DNA of 64,000 nucleotides from Micromonospora musae (GCF_003626635.1 NZ_RAZT01000002.1:496001-560000); one strand, 5' to 3'. Positions 1-8,988 are shown, numbered from the stretch's first letter. A program made the numbers and translations. Notes: generated by a model from the sequence alone, not told the origin.

Positions 1-771
1 CTGTCCCAGTCGCGCCGCGACATCGTCGATCGCGTCGCCGCCGACCCCGGCGAGGCGGGCGGTGAAGTAGGCCCGCGACTCCTGCGCACTGAAGACACCG
101 ACCTCGACGGTCGCCGCGCGGCCGGACGACGCGATGGGGCCGGGCAGGCGCGTCGTGGCCAGGAACCACCCGGTCGGGGAGTGCCGCTGCGGCCACCACT
201 CAGCGACCTGCTCAGGGTCGGTGATGCCGTCGAACACGATCAGCCAGGTGCGGTCGGTGTCGTTGAGCCAGTCGAGCAGCGCCCGCGCGTCCTCCTCGGG
301 ATCGGTCTCGCCGCGGCCAGGCGCGCCGACGAGCGCCGCGGCCATCGCGAAGGCCGACATGACCGCTTCGGGCCCGGTGGGATCAACCCACACCACCAGA
401 TCCGCCCGGTCCCGCACGGCCTGATGGGCGTACCACGCCGCGAGTTGCGTCGTGCCCACCCCACCCGGCCGGCCATCGGCACTGGCCAGCACGACGTCGC
501 GGCCTTCGGCCCGAGCGGCGTCCACGCCTGCCCGCAGGTCGCCACGAGGTTGGAACGCCGGCGCCTGGGCCGGCAGCGGCCCCATCCACACCCCGGCCGG
601 CGCGGTCCGCGACCGGTACACAAGGGCGGCTACGCCTATCACCGGTAGCGGGATCAGAGCCCACCACGGCCAGCCCCGGACGACACCCGACACGAGAGCG
701 ACAAGGGAGCCGAGCGCCAGGACGGCGGCGATCCGCCGGGCCGAAGCCGGCTTCCGGGAACGAGTCAGCAT
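1..771 (-). CDS. Membrane-anchored STAND/NB-ARC-like protein, N-terminal part (runs off the window)
   Basis: The frame starts at ATG 771, preceded by a GAGAGGA ribosome site, and stays open to the left edge, so only 257 residues are visible. Residues about 14-30 and 35-52 are two hydrophobic helices that would tether the protein to the membrane. The soluble part resembles the nucleotide-binding core of actinobacterial STAND ATPases. A P-loop-like GRPGGVGTTQLAAWYAHQ lies at about 100-117 and a Walker-B-like WLIVFDGITDPEQV at about 176-189. The usual GGVGKTQLA lysine is a threonine here, so ATP binding may be weak or lost. STAND proteins usually carry C-terminal repeats or effector domains, which would lie outside the window. 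The family call comes from motif order and is moderate; the specific role is unknown. Confidence 0.6.
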   Translation of the reverse strand, partial: MLTRSRKPASARRIAAVLALGSLVALVSGVVRGWPWWALIPLPVIGVAALVYRSRTAPAGVWMGPLPAQAPAFQPRGDLRAGVDAARAEGRDVVLASADGRPGGVGTTQLAAWYAHQAVRDRADLVVWVDPTGPEAVMSAFAMAAALVGAPGRGETDPEEDARALLDWLNDTDRTWLIVFDGITDPEQVAEWWPQRHSPTGWFLATTRLPGPIASSGRAATVEVGVFSAQESRAYFTARLAGVGGDAIDDVAARLGQ

Positions 772-881
772 CGACGGTCCTCTCTGCTCATCGGCACCCT
801 ACGGCAGGGTGGCGGTCCAGAGTGGATCCTCGGGGTCGTGCCGGAGGCGGCGGCGCTGATCAGCCACCCGTGGCAGCGGGG

Positions 882-1733
882 TCAGCGCAGCCGCCGGGCG
901 GTGAATTTCGCGGGCGGCTCGGCGATCGCGTCCTGGGCCGCGATCAGCTGGAGCTCGCGGGTCCCCGCCGTGAGGGTCGCCTCGAGGACGGCGAAGACGG
1001 AGCCGATGGTGCGCTCCAGCGCGGTCGCCGGCGAGCGCGTCGTCCACAGATGCGCGAGGTACAGGGCGGCCGTGATGTCGCCGCCGCCATTCGGGTTGAT
1101 CGGCAGCAGCGGCGTGGTCACCGCCCAGGCGCCCTCGTCCGAGACGGCCACCACCTCCAGCGAGCCCTCCGGCACGTCGCCGTGCAGCACGCTGGTGACC
1201 AGGACGTGTCGCGGCCCGCTCTCGCGCACCGTGTCGACGGCGTCCAGCAGCTCCGCCAGCGTGTTCGTCGTCCGGCCGGCGAGGAAGTCCAGCTCGAAGT
1301 GGTTCGGGGTGATGATGTCCGCGCGCGGCACGACGACGTCGCGCAGGTACTCGGGGATGCCCGGGCGGACGAACATGCCGCGGCCGACGTCGCCCATCAC
1401 CGGGTCGCAGCAGTACACCGCGTCCGGGTTGGCCGTCTTGACCCGCTCCACCGCGTCGAGGATCACGGCGCCCATCGCCGGGTCACCCTGGTACCCCGAG
1501 AGCACCGCGTCGGCGCCGCCGAGCACCCCCCGGTCCTCGATTCCCGCGATCACCTCTGCCACGTCAGCCGGTGCCAGGAGCGGCCCGCGCCACGCGCCGT
1601 ACCCGGTGTGGTTGGAGAAGTGGACGGTCAGCACCGGCCAGACCTCGTGCCCGAGCCGCTGCAGGGGGAAGGCGGCGGCGGAGTTGCCGACGTGGCCGTA
1701 CGCGACCGAGGACTGGATGGACAAGATTCTCAC
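882..1733 (-). CDS. pdxY: Pyridoxal kinase PdxY
   Basis: Pyridoxal kinase phosphorylates pyridoxal to pyridoxal 5'-phosphate in the vitamin B6 salvage pathway, in the cytoplasm. The 283-residue product matches the family length (about 285). It begins with the family N-terminus RILSIQSSVAYGHVGNSAA and carries YCCDPVMGD and the C-terminal anion-hole/catalytic loop NPNGGGDITAAL, whose aspartate is the expected catalytic base. The usual G-S/T-G-D of this loop is GGGD here, a mild deviation. GTG 1733 is chosen because it puts the conserved RILSIQS directly after the start; no in-frame ATG lies nearby. It follows the ATP-grasp gene by 83 bases on the same strand and may be cotranscribed with it. 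Confidence 0.9.
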   Translation of the reverse strand: MRILSIQSSVAYGHVGNSAAAFPLQRLGHEVWPVLTVHFSNHTGYGAWRGPLLAPADVAEVIAGIEDRGVLGGADAVLSGYQGDPAMGAVILDAVERVKTANPDAVYCCDPVMGDVGRGMFVRPGIPEYLRDVVVPRADIITPNHFELDFLAGRTTNTLAELLDAVDTVRESGPRHVLVTSVLHGDVPEGSLEVVAVSDEGAWAVTTPLLPINPNGGGDITAALYLAHLWTTRSPATALERTIGSVFAVLEATLTAGTRELQLIAAQDAIAEPPAKFTARRLR

Positions 1734-1816
1734 CGCCTCATCATGGCGGGTGCCGCCGGTGCCATCCGCACTGGCCGTCGGACGTGTCGGCCGAGACACG
1801 CCCGTCGGCGGTGTCG

Positions 1817-2701
1817 TCACGGCCGGGACGTCGCAGCCTCCGCACTCCGCTCCCGGTCCCCTTGGATCAGCGCCGCGATGATCTCCTCCGGCGGGAGGCC
1901 GGGCGGCCGGTCGCTGACCTGCCCGTCGCCGAGCTCCACCACCCGCCACGCGCCGTCGTCGCGCAACACGAGGTCCACGGTCACGAAGGGCAGCGCCAAC
2001 GCCGTCACGAACGGGATGAGCCAGTCCAGGTCGAAGCCGTCCGGCGGGGGTGCGCCGGGAGTGTCGGGGTGCGCCCCGACCAGGACGCACCGGCCCTCCA
2101 CCCACCAGGTCCGCGCCTCCGCCGAGGTGAACGACTCGAACTCCCGCAGCACGAACCCGCCGACGAACTCGTCGTCCCGCAGCTCCCGCAGGCGGGCAGC
2201 GATCCGCCACGCGCCGTCGGCGTCCGCGACGTCCGGGATGAACGTCGCCTCGTCCCAGTGGTGCTTCATCGATTTGACGTAGTCCCGTACGACCGCGGGG
2301 CCCGCACCGAGACTCCGCAGCGCGTGGTCGAAGTCCGTCCGGTCCGAGCCGGTGGTCCAGACCGAGCGGGGGGTCACCGGCGCCAACGCCGGATACCAGC
2401 CGGGCAGCTCGTGGGCCCGCCGGTACTGCTCCGCGCTCGTACGCACGGAGACGCCACGTTCGGCGAGCACCCGCGCGAGGGCCGCGTACCGATGGCTGGG
2501 GAGCATCCAGCCCCGGTAGACGGCGGTCTCGCCGGCCGGCAGGGCCGGCACCGCACGCTCCGGTTCGGCACCTCGCAGCAGCGCGTCATGGTCGACCACG
2601 GCGACGGTCAGGCCCGCCTCCCGTGCCGCCCGCGCCTCCGACGCGAAATGCTCGTCGGGACGGCGCGGCCGCAGCGGATCGGCGGGGACGAGTAACAGCA
2701 C
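1817..2701 (-). CDS. ATP-grasp domain protein (DUF4343-like)
   Basis: This 294-residue cytoplasmic protein looks like an ATP-grasp ligase of the DUF4343 type. The evidence is DYVKSMKHHWDEATFIPD in the middle, GGFVLREFESF, and the metal-binding style end WRVVELGDGQVSDRPPG. ATP-grasp enzymes join a carboxylate to an amine or thiol by way of an acyl-phosphate, but the substrate cannot be read from the sequence. GTG 2701 (VLLLVPADPLRPRRPDEHF) is chosen because nothing resembling the family lies upstream. The only nearby purine run, GGAG, is too close to serve as a ribosome site, so the message may be leaderless with a weak CAGTAT -10. Its partner pdxY lies 83 bases downstream. It is divergent from the LtrA gene, with about 220 bases of shared upstream DNA. 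Confidence 0.72.
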   Translation of the reverse strand: MLLLVPADPLRPRRPDEHFASEARAAREAGLTVAVVDHDALLRGAEPERAVPALPAGETAVYRGWMLPSHRYAALARVLAERGVSVRTSAEQYRRAHELPGWYPALAPVTPRSVWTTGSDRTDFDHALRSLGAGPAVVRDYVKSMKHHWDEATFIPDVADADGAWRIAARLRELRDDEFVGGFVLREFESFTSAEARTWWVEGRCVLVGAHPDTPGAPPPDGFDLDWLIPFVTALALPFVTVDLVLRDDGAWRVVELGDGQVSDRPPGLPPEEIIAALIQGDRERSAEAATSRP

Positions 2702-2924
2702 ACTCCGGATACTGCCCGGTGCGACGGCACCGCCTCCACCGGATATCCCGCAGGTGGCCCCGGACCGCGGATGAATGGGGGGCGGTGATCCAGGCGAAGC
2801 AATAGGAATTTCACAAGAAAAACTCATTCTCTGCCGTCGCCTCCGGCTGCACCCATTACCACCTGACCGGTTCTTCCGGCGTGGTACGAATAGCTGGTTG
2901 CACGATCGGCGAGGCGGGCGAGCT

Positions 2925-5219
2925 GTGGCGCGGACCAGGTGGGAACGGCTCATCCGGACTCCCCAACAGCCCCGCGAGATCACGTTCGTCGAACTCTTCT
3001 TCGACCTTGCGATCATCTTCGCGCTCATGCAGCTGTCCCGGCGTTTCCTGCGCGATTTCGGCTGGGAGAATTCGCTGCAGACCCTGCTCCTGCTGGCGGC
3101 GGTCTGGTGGATCTGGGTGGGAGCGGCCCGCACCACCGACTGGCTGGACCCGAATCAGCGTTTCACGCAGGGCATCGTCATCGGGATGATGTTCGCGGGT
3201 CTGGTGGCCGCCGCCTCCGTGCCCGAGGCCTTCGGCGAACACAGCGTCGTCTTCGCCGCGGCGAACGTCGCGGCGCACCTCGTGCGACATTTGTCGATCA
3301 TCGCGGCGCTGCACGGTCATCCGGTGGGAGCGCGGTCGATGCGCGCGGCGATCTGGTTCGCCTCGACCGCGCCGCTCTGGATCGTCGGAGCGTTCCTGCC
3401 CACGACGCCGCAGCTGGTGCTCTGGTCGGTGGCCATCATCCTGGACTACGCGGGCGTCGGCGTCGGCTGGCGAGTACCCCGCCTCGAGCCGCTGCCGGAG
3501 GAGCACCTGCGGGTACGCGGCGACCACATCGCGGAGCGGCACCGACAGGTCTTCATCATCGCGGTCGGGGAAGTGATCCTGACCAGCGGTATCGCCCTCA
3601 GTCGGGCCGGTCTCGACGGTGTCCGGATCGGCGCCTTCGTCCTCGCGTTCGCGATCGCCGGACTGATCGCCCGGGCCTTCTTCCTGCCGCGTGGCCTCGC
3701 TCTCCAGGAGGCCGTCGACCGTCGACCGTCGACGGTCTCCGTCCGCGCCTCGTACCTCCACCTGATCATGATCCTCGGGACCGTCCTCACCGCGATGGGC
3801 GCCGAGATCCTGATCTCCCAGCCGCTCGGCGAGGCCCGGGCCGAGTGGTCCGCCGCCATCCTGGCCGGGCCGCTGATCTTCCTCGGCGGACGCGCCCTGT
3901 ACGCCCTGCGCGTGTTCCAGCGGCGCCCCTGGCGAGCCCCGACCGGGATGCTTCTCCTCCTGGCCATCTCCCCGGCCATGGTGCGACTGCCGCCGCTCGC
4001 CGTGGCCGGAACCGTCGCCGTGGTGCTGCTCGGCATCGTGTTCAGCTACGGCCGGATCGGCGCCGACCCGCCCCGGGCGGAGACCCCGTTGGCGCAGCTG
4101 CTGCAGAAGCGCGAGAACCCTCGGCAGCTCTCCGCCTACGAGCTCTTCTTCGATCTCGCCATGATCTTCGCCCTCACCCAGGTGTCGCAGCGTCTGCTGG
4201 CCGACCTCAGCCTGGGCAACGTCGCGGAGTCGATGGTGCTGCTGGCCGCGGTCTACTGGGTCTGGGTCGCGACGGCGTGGTCGACGGACTGGTACAACCC
4301 CGACGATCCCCGGCTGCAACGGCTCATCATCGTCGTCATGCTCGCCGGACTACTGATGGCGGCCGCGGTGCCGACCGCCTTCGGCGAACACGGCCTGCTC
4401 TTCGCCGGCGCGTACGCCGGGACCCACCTCGTCCGGGGCCTGGTGATCGTTCCGGCGCTGCGCGGGTCTCCGCTGCAGGCGCGCTCGCTGCGGGTGGTCA
4501 TCTGGTTCGGCATCTCGGCCGTCCTGTGGCTGGTGGGTGCCTTCCTTCCGGCCTCCGACCGGCTCTTCCTGTGGGCGGCGGCGATCGTCGTCGACGGCGT
4601 GAGCGCGTGGTTCGGCTGGCCGGTGCCGGGGCTGCGCGCGCCGCAGTCACACCTGCGGGTGATCGGCGAGCACATCGCCGAGCGGTACCGCCAGGTCTAC
4701 ATCATCGCCCTGGGCGCGCTGGTCCTGATCAGCGGCCGGGCCTACAGCAGCGCCGGCTTCGACGACTTCCGCACGCTCGCCTTCGCCCTCGCCTTCACCA
4801 GCGCGGCGCTGATGCTCTGGAGCTACTTCCTGCCATCCGGTCGGGATCTCGGGACCGTGGTCAACTCGACAGCACCGAAGGTCGCGGTCGCCGCCGGGTA
4901 CTGCCACGGGATCATGATCGCCGGCACGGTCGTGGTGGCGGCCAGCGCCGAGGTCTACATCCGAAGCCCGATCGGGCCGGTGAACGCCGCGTGGACGCTG
5001 CTCATCGTGGGCGGGGTAGCCCTGCACATGGTCGGGCGGACCCTCTTCGGCCTGGTGATGTACGGGGCGAGACATCCGTGGCGCGGACCTCTGGCCGTGC
5101 TCGTGCTCGCCGCCATCACGCCCGGGTTGCTGATGGCGCCGCCCCTCGTGGTGGCCGTCCCCGTCATCTTCGTCGCCTTCCTCCTCACCGTGCTTTACGC
5201 GCGCTCCCCGGTCCGCTGA
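2925..5219 (+). CDS. Tandem-duplicated LtrA-family membrane protein
   Basis: LtrA (low temperature requirement A) proteins are polytopic membrane proteins of about 380-400 residues with no firmly established function. This 764-residue product contains two full copies end to end. Copy 1 starts with EITFVELFFDLAIIFALMQL near residue 18. Copy 2 starts with RQLSAYELFFDLAMIFALTQ near residue 400. Both then repeat the same landmarks: VWWIWVGAARTTDW versus VYWVWVATAWSTDW, VPEAFGEH versus VPTAFGEH, and HIAERHRQVFIIAVGE versus HIAERYRQVYIIALGA. Each copy predicts about ten helices. GTG 2925 places the first signature at the usual distance from the start, although an upstream TTG is possible. It is a single gene with no obvious operon partner. 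Confidence 0.9.
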   Translation: MARTRWERLIRTPQQPREITFVELFFDLAIIFALMQLSRRFLRDFGWENSLQTLLLLAAVWWIWVGAARTTDWLDPNQRFTQGIVIGMMFAGLVAAASVPEAFGEHSVVFAAANVAAHLVRHLSIIAALHGHPVGARSMRAAIWFASTAPLWIVGAFLPTTPQLVLWSVAIILDYAGVGVGWRVPRLEPLPEEHLRVRGDHIAERHRQVFIIAVGEVILTSGIALSRAGLDGVRIGAFVLAFAIAGLIARAFFLPRGLALQEAVDRRPSTVSVRASYLHLIMILGTVLTAMGAEILISQPLGEARAEWSAAILAGPLIFLGGRALYALRVFQRRPWRAPTGMLLLLAISPAMVRLPPLAVAGTVAVVLLGIVFSYGRIGADPPRAETPLAQLLQKRENPRQLSAYELFFDLAMIFALTQVSQRLLADLSLGNVAESMVLLAAVYWVWVATAWSTDWYNPDDPRLQRLIIVVMLAGLLMAAAVPTAFGEHGLLFAGAYAGTHLVRGLVIVPALRGSPLQARSLRVVIWFGISAVLWLVGAFLPASDRLFLWAAAIVVDGVSAWFGWPVPGLRAPQSHLRVIGEHIAERYRQVYIIALGALVLISGRAYSSAGFDDFRTLAFALAFTSAALMLWSYFLPSGRDLGTVVNSTAPKVAVAAGYCHGIMIAGTVVVAASAEVYIRSPIGPVNAAWTLLIVGGVALHMVGRTLFGLVMYGARHPWRGPLAVLVLAAITPGLLMAPPLVVAVPVIFVAFLLTVLYARSPVR

Positions 5220-5352
5220 GCGGATCCACCGGCCACGTCGAGGTGCCGGTCCCGCTGCGCAAGCCGCGATGAGCATTCCCGGCACCTTGACCTGCACCAG
5301 AGTTCAGCTCGGAGACTGTCCTCCCCGTCGGAGCGAGCTGGGAGCTGACCGA

Positions 5353-5775
5353 GTGAACGACCGTACCGGGGGCGTCCGCCCCGCACCGCTGCCACCGGCC
5401 GTCGAGGCCCGGCTGGCCCACGACCCGCGAGCTTGGCTCTGCACCCTGCGGCCGGACGGCTCACCCCACGTGACGCCGGTCTGGTTCGTCCACACCGGCG
5501 GCACCTGGTGGGTCGGCTGCGCCGAGCAGAGCGTCAAGGTCCGTAACGTGCTGGCCGATCCGCGGGTGTCGCTGGCCCTGGAGGACGGGATCGCACCGGT
5601 TGTGGCCGAGGGCGTCGTCCGGGTGTGGCGCAGCGACTTCCCGGCGCCGGTCGTGGCGGCCTTCGCGCGCAAGTACGACGGGTGGGACGTACGGCGGCCG
5701 GAGGCTCCGCAGAATCGACGGGTGCTGCTGGAGATCCCCGTCCGACGGTGGCTGCTCGCCGGCAGAGCCCAGTAG
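5353..5775 (+). CDS. PPOX-class FMN/F420-binding split-barrel protein
   Basis: This 140-residue protein has the pyridoxamine-5'-phosphate-oxidase-like split barrel: DPRAWLCTLRPDGSPHVTPVWFVHTGGTWW-type strands at the N-terminus, KVRNVLADPRVSLALEDG in the middle, and a VLLEIPVRRW end strand. Actinobacterial members bind FMN or F420 and act as small oxidoreductases or haem/biliverdin-type reductases. The substrate is not predictable here. GTG 5353 is preferred over ATG 5269 because GGAG lies 8 bases upstream and the domain begins about 20 residues later. It is transcribed alone, 130 bases after the LtrA gene. True PdxH is longer, so despite pdxY nearby I do not call it pdxH. Confidence 0.82.
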   Translation: MNDRTGGVRPAPLPPAVEARLAHDPRAWLCTLRPDGSPHVTPVWFVHTGGTWWVGCAEQSVKVRNVLADPRVSLALEDGIAPVVAEGVVRVWRSDFPAPVVAAFARKYDGWDVRRPEAPQNRRVLLEIPVRRWLLAGRAQ

Positions 5776-5815
5776 GCCGAGCCGGCCATCGACAGGAAGC
5801 CATCTCCATCGGCTC

Positions 5816-5842
5816 TTGACATCGACGATGTTAACGATAACA
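5816..5842 (+). promoter_or_regulatory. Promoter with LacI-type operator for the GH127 gene
   Basis: TTGACA (5816-5821) matches the -35 consensus exactly. Eight bases later lies TGTTAACGATAACA (5829-5842), an inverted repeat TGTTA-N4-TAACA of the kind bound by LacI-family sugar repressors in actinobacteria. It overlaps the expected spacer and -10 region, so binding would block initiation. No lacI gene is in the window, so the repressor must be encoded elsewhere. The 146 bases from here to the GH127 start carry no other clear signal. Confidence 0.72.
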
Positions 5843-5987
5843 GTGCCGATAGCCAGGTGCCCCGCCCAACCACTGCGTGCACCCGATCGCGCCGGCCCCT
5901 GGGCACGTTCACAAGTACGGACCACCGCGATCGGCGCAGGGCCCTCACCAAGGAGTCCGGCCCCGGCCGGACCAAGGAGAGTGAGAC

Positions 5988-8891
5988 GTGACCAAGCAGT
6001 TCACCCGACGACGCCTGCTCCAGTTGGGCGCGCTGGCAGCCGCCGCGCCCACCACGCTCGCCATCACCTCGACCTCCGCCTCGGCGGCGGCCGCCCACAC
6101 CGGCGGCGCCAGCGGTGCCGGCGGTGGCCCGGTCGAACCGTTCGCCCTCGACCGGGTCGCCCTGCACGACGGCGTCTTCCGGCAGAAGCGCGACCGGATG
6201 CTCAACTACGCCCGGAACTACCCGGGCACCGGAGGCGTCCTGGACGGTCCGGACCGGATGCTGCACCTGTTCCGGGCCAACGCCGGCCTGCCGGCGCCCG
6301 CCACCTGGCCGGGCGGCTGGGACACCCCGAACCACCTGCTGCGCGGGCACTTCACCGGGCACTACCTGACGATGCTCTCCCAGTCCTACGCCGCGACGGG
6401 CGAGGAGATCTTCCTCGAGAAGCTCGACTACCTGGTCGAGGAGCTGGGCAAGTGCCAGCGCGCGCTGGACGCCCGGGCGGTGGGCCGGGTGACGGGCCGG
6501 TCCGGCAAGGCGGTACGGCTCAGCGACCCGCACCCGAACCAGTACGTGTCGCTGCCCGAACGGATTCTCGACGGCGTCACCGACGTGACGTTCGCGGTCT
6601 GGGTGCGGCTCGCCGCCACCCAGAGCAACGCCCGGATCTTCCACTTCGGCGCCGGCACGAACAGCTACCTGTCGCTGTCGCCCTGGGTGTCGGCGAACAT
6701 GGGTCCGCGGTTCGTCATCACCACCGGCGGGAGCGGCAACGAGCAGCGGGTCGACGGCGCGAGCAACGCGATCCCGGTCGGCGAGTGGGCGCACGTGGCG
6801 GTGGTCGTCTCCGCCGCCGAGACCGTCGGCCGGCTCTACGTAAACGGCGTCCAGGTCGGCGAGGGCGCGATCGGGCTGACCCCGGCCGACCTGGGCCCCG
6901 CCGTGAACAACTGGATCGGACGGTCGTCGAGCCTCAACGACCCGTACCTCAACGCGAGCGTGGACGACTTCCGGATCTACCACCGGGCGCTGACCGCCGC
7001 CGAGGTGCAGGCCCTCGCCACCGCTGACCCGGCGGCGCAGCCGCCGACCCCGACCGACCTGGTGGCCTGGTACCGCTTCGAGGAGGAGGGCGAGACCGCC
7101 GCCGACCACTCGGGGAACGACCGTGCCGCCACCATCGTCGGGACGAGCTACCCCGGTTATCTCGCCGCGTTCCCGGAGGGCCAGTTCAGCCGCCTCGAAC
7201 CGCCGACGCTGCGGCCGAACAGCGGGGCGAACGCGGTCTGGGCGCCGTGGTACACCTGCCACAAGATCATGAGAGGGCTGCTCAACGCCTACCACCTGAC
7301 CGGCAACGAGGACGCTCTGGAGATCGTCTTCCGGATGGGCGACTGGGCGCACCAGCGGCTGAGCCGCTACGACCAGACCCAGCTGGACCAGATGTGGAAC
7401 ATCTACAGCGCGGGCGAGGCCGGCTCCATGAACGAGGTGATGGCCGAACTCTCGGCGCTCGCCCGGAACCGCGACGCGAAGGACCGGTACCTCCGGACCG
7501 CCGAGGCGTTCACCTTCACCACGCTCTTCGACGCCTCGATCGAGGATCGCGACGTGCTGGACGGGCGGCACGCCAACCAGTACATGGCGCCGAACATCGG
7601 CTACCTGCGGATCTTCGAGCAGACCGGCGCCGAGGAGTACCACACCGCGGCGAAGAACTTCTGGGGGATGGTCGTGCCGCACCGCACCTTCAGCAACGGT
7701 GGCGCCGGGCGCAGCGAGCACTTCGGCGTACGCGGGGTGATCACCTCCGGCTTCACCTCGAACTCCGATCCCCGGCACGCCGAGACGTGCTGCGCCTACA
7801 ACATGCTCCGGCTGACCCGGAACCTGTTCTTCCACGACCAGGATCCGGCCTACATGGACTTCTACGAGAAGGCGCTGCACAACCAGATCCTCAGCTCACG
7901 CCGGGACGTCGACAGCGTCACCGCCACCGAGGTGACCTACCACCAGAACATGTGGCCGGGACGGTCCCGGCAGATCGGCAGCTTCGTCGAGTACAGCCGG
8001 TACGGCGGCAACGGCAGCTGCTGCAACGGCACGGGCCTGGAGAGCCACACGAAGTACCAGGAGTCGATCTACTTCCGCTCCGCCGACGAGTCGACGCTCT
8101 TCGTCAACCTCTTCATCGCCTCGACGGTGACCTGGCCCGGCCGTGGATTCGTGCTCACCCAGGAGACGCGGTACCCGACCGAGGGTGCGACCCGGCTGCG
8201 CTTCGACCGGGGCAGCGGCCGGCTCAAGGTCAAGCTGCGGGTGCCGTCGTGGGCCGTGCAGGGCTACACCGTCCGGGTCAACGGCGTCCGCCAGCGACTC
8301 ACGGCCACCCCCGGCAGCTACGTCACGGTCGATCGCCGCTGGTCGCGCGGGGACACCATCGACATCAGCATGCCGTTCAGCTTCCGGGTGGAGAAGGCGC
8401 TCAACGACAAGTCGGTCCAGTCCATCCTCTACGGGCCGACGCTGATGGTGGTCCGCGACGCCACCCCCAGCTACCGGGAGTTCTCCTTCTACGCCGACCT
8501 CAAGCTCGACGGCGACCTGGCGGCCGCCATCGCGCCCACGACCGTCCCGATGCACTTCACGACGCACGGCTACACCCTGGCGCCCTACTACGAGGCCGAC
8601 CCGGTGCCCGGCCAGTTCAACGCCTACCACCCGTACATGAAGCGGGTGGAGCCGGAGGTGGTGTTCGGCTCGCAGGCCACCGGCGTACCCAACGACGCGC
8701 TCCGCGACGACGCGGGCGAGACGTTCCTCGACCGGGTCTGGGAGGCGGCGCCGTTCCGCAACCACGGGCACTTCGTCCAGCGGGTGGCTCAGGTGTCGGG
8801 CGAGTGGCTCAGGGCCGGGCGGCACACCGAGGCGCAGCGCAAGGCCGTTCTCGTCGCCGCCGCCCGCTCCGTCGGGGACCTGCGGCCGTGA
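5988..8891 (+). CDS. Tat-exported GH127 (DUF1680) beta-L-arabinofuranosidase with inserted LamG domain
   Basis: The enzyme is expected to release terminal beta-L-arabinofuranose from plant glycans or glycoproteins outside the cell. The N-terminus TRRRLLQLGALAAAAP is a twin-arginine signal ending in an Ala-rich cleavage region near residue 36. The GH127 fold starts with FALDRVALHDGVF and GHFTGHYLTML. It is interrupted at about residues 158-390 by a concanavalin/LamG-like module (FAVWVRLAATQSNARIFHFG, GEWAHVAVVV, VDDFRIYHRALT), then resumes with WAPWYTCHKIMRGLLNAYHL. The zinc/nucleophile motifs of the family are present: E599-T-C601 and the Cys pair 678-679 in GSCCNGTGLESHTKY. Length 967 exceeds a plain GH127 (about 650) because of the insert. 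ATG 5988 follows AAGGAGAGTGAG. It is monocistronic and ends in a strong hairpin. Confidence 0.92.
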   Translation: MTKQFTRRRLLQLGALAAAAPTTLAITSTSASAAAAHTGGASGAGGGPVEPFALDRVALHDGVFRQKRDRMLNYARNYPGTGGVLDGPDRMLHLFRANAGLPAPATWPGGWDTPNHLLRGHFTGHYLTMLSQSYAATGEEIFLEKLDYLVEELGKCQRALDARAVGRVTGRSGKAVRLSDPHPNQYVSLPERILDGVTDVTFAVWVRLAATQSNARIFHFGAGTNSYLSLSPWVSANMGPRFVITTGGSGNEQRVDGASNAIPVGEWAHVAVVVSAAETVGRLYVNGVQVGEGAIGLTPADLGPAVNNWIGRSSSLNDPYLNASVDDFRIYHRALTAAEVQALATADPAAQPPTPTDLVAWYRFEEEGETAADHSGNDRAATIVGTSYPGYLAAFPEGQFSRLEPPTLRPNSGANAVWAPWYTCHKIMRGLLNAYHLTGNEDALEIVFRMGDWAHQRLSRYDQTQLDQMWNIYSAGEAGSMNEVMAELSALARNRDAKDRYLRTAEAFTFTTLFDASIEDRDVLDGRHANQYMAPNIGYLRIFEQTGAEEYHTAAKNFWGMVVPHRTFSNGGAGRSEHFGVRGVITSGFTSNSDPRHAETCCAYNMLRLTRNLFFHDQDPAYMDFYEKALHNQILSSRRDVDSVTATEVTYHQNMWPGRSRQIGSFVEYSRYGGNGSCCNGTGLESHTKYQESIYFRSADESTLFVNLFIASTVTWPGRGFVLTQETRYPTEGATRLRFDRGSGRLKVKLRVPSWAVQGYTVRVNGVRQRLTATPGSYVTVDRRWSRGDTIDISMPFSFRVEKALNDKSVQSILYGPTLMVVRDATPSYREFSFYADLKLDGDLAAAIAPTTVPMHFTTHGYTLAPYYEADPVPGQFNAYHPYMKRVEPEVVFGSQATGVPNDALRDDAGETFLDRVWEAAPFRNHGHFVQRVAQVSGEWLRAGRHTEAQRKAVLVAAARSVGDLRP

Positions 8892-8951
8892 CCGGGGGCT
8901 CCGGCCGTCCTCGACCGCGACGACGACCCTGAGCCGAGCGCACCGTCCCGC

Positions 8952-8988
8952 ACGGCGCGCTGCGCGGAGGTCTAGCGCAGCGCGCCGT
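8952..8988. terminator. Bidirectional hairpin terminator between convergent genes
   Basis: ACGGCGCGCTGCGC (8952-8965) pairs perfectly with GCGCAGCGCGCCGT (8975-8988) around a 9-base loop. It sits between the GH127 stop and the end of the acetamidase gene and includes that gene's last codons. There is no U tract, as is usual for such GC-rich genomes. Confidence 0.85.

Noticed and set aside
5353-5775. pdxH (pyridoxamine phosphate oxidase) linked to pdxY
   Set aside because: The protein is too short for PdxH, and 3.6 kb and a divergent gene separate it from pdxY.
5304-7880. Long minus-strand open frame opposite the PPOX and GH127 genes
   Set aside because: It spans two real plus-strand genes and their promoter, and carries only Arg/Gly/Val-rich low-complexity sequence.
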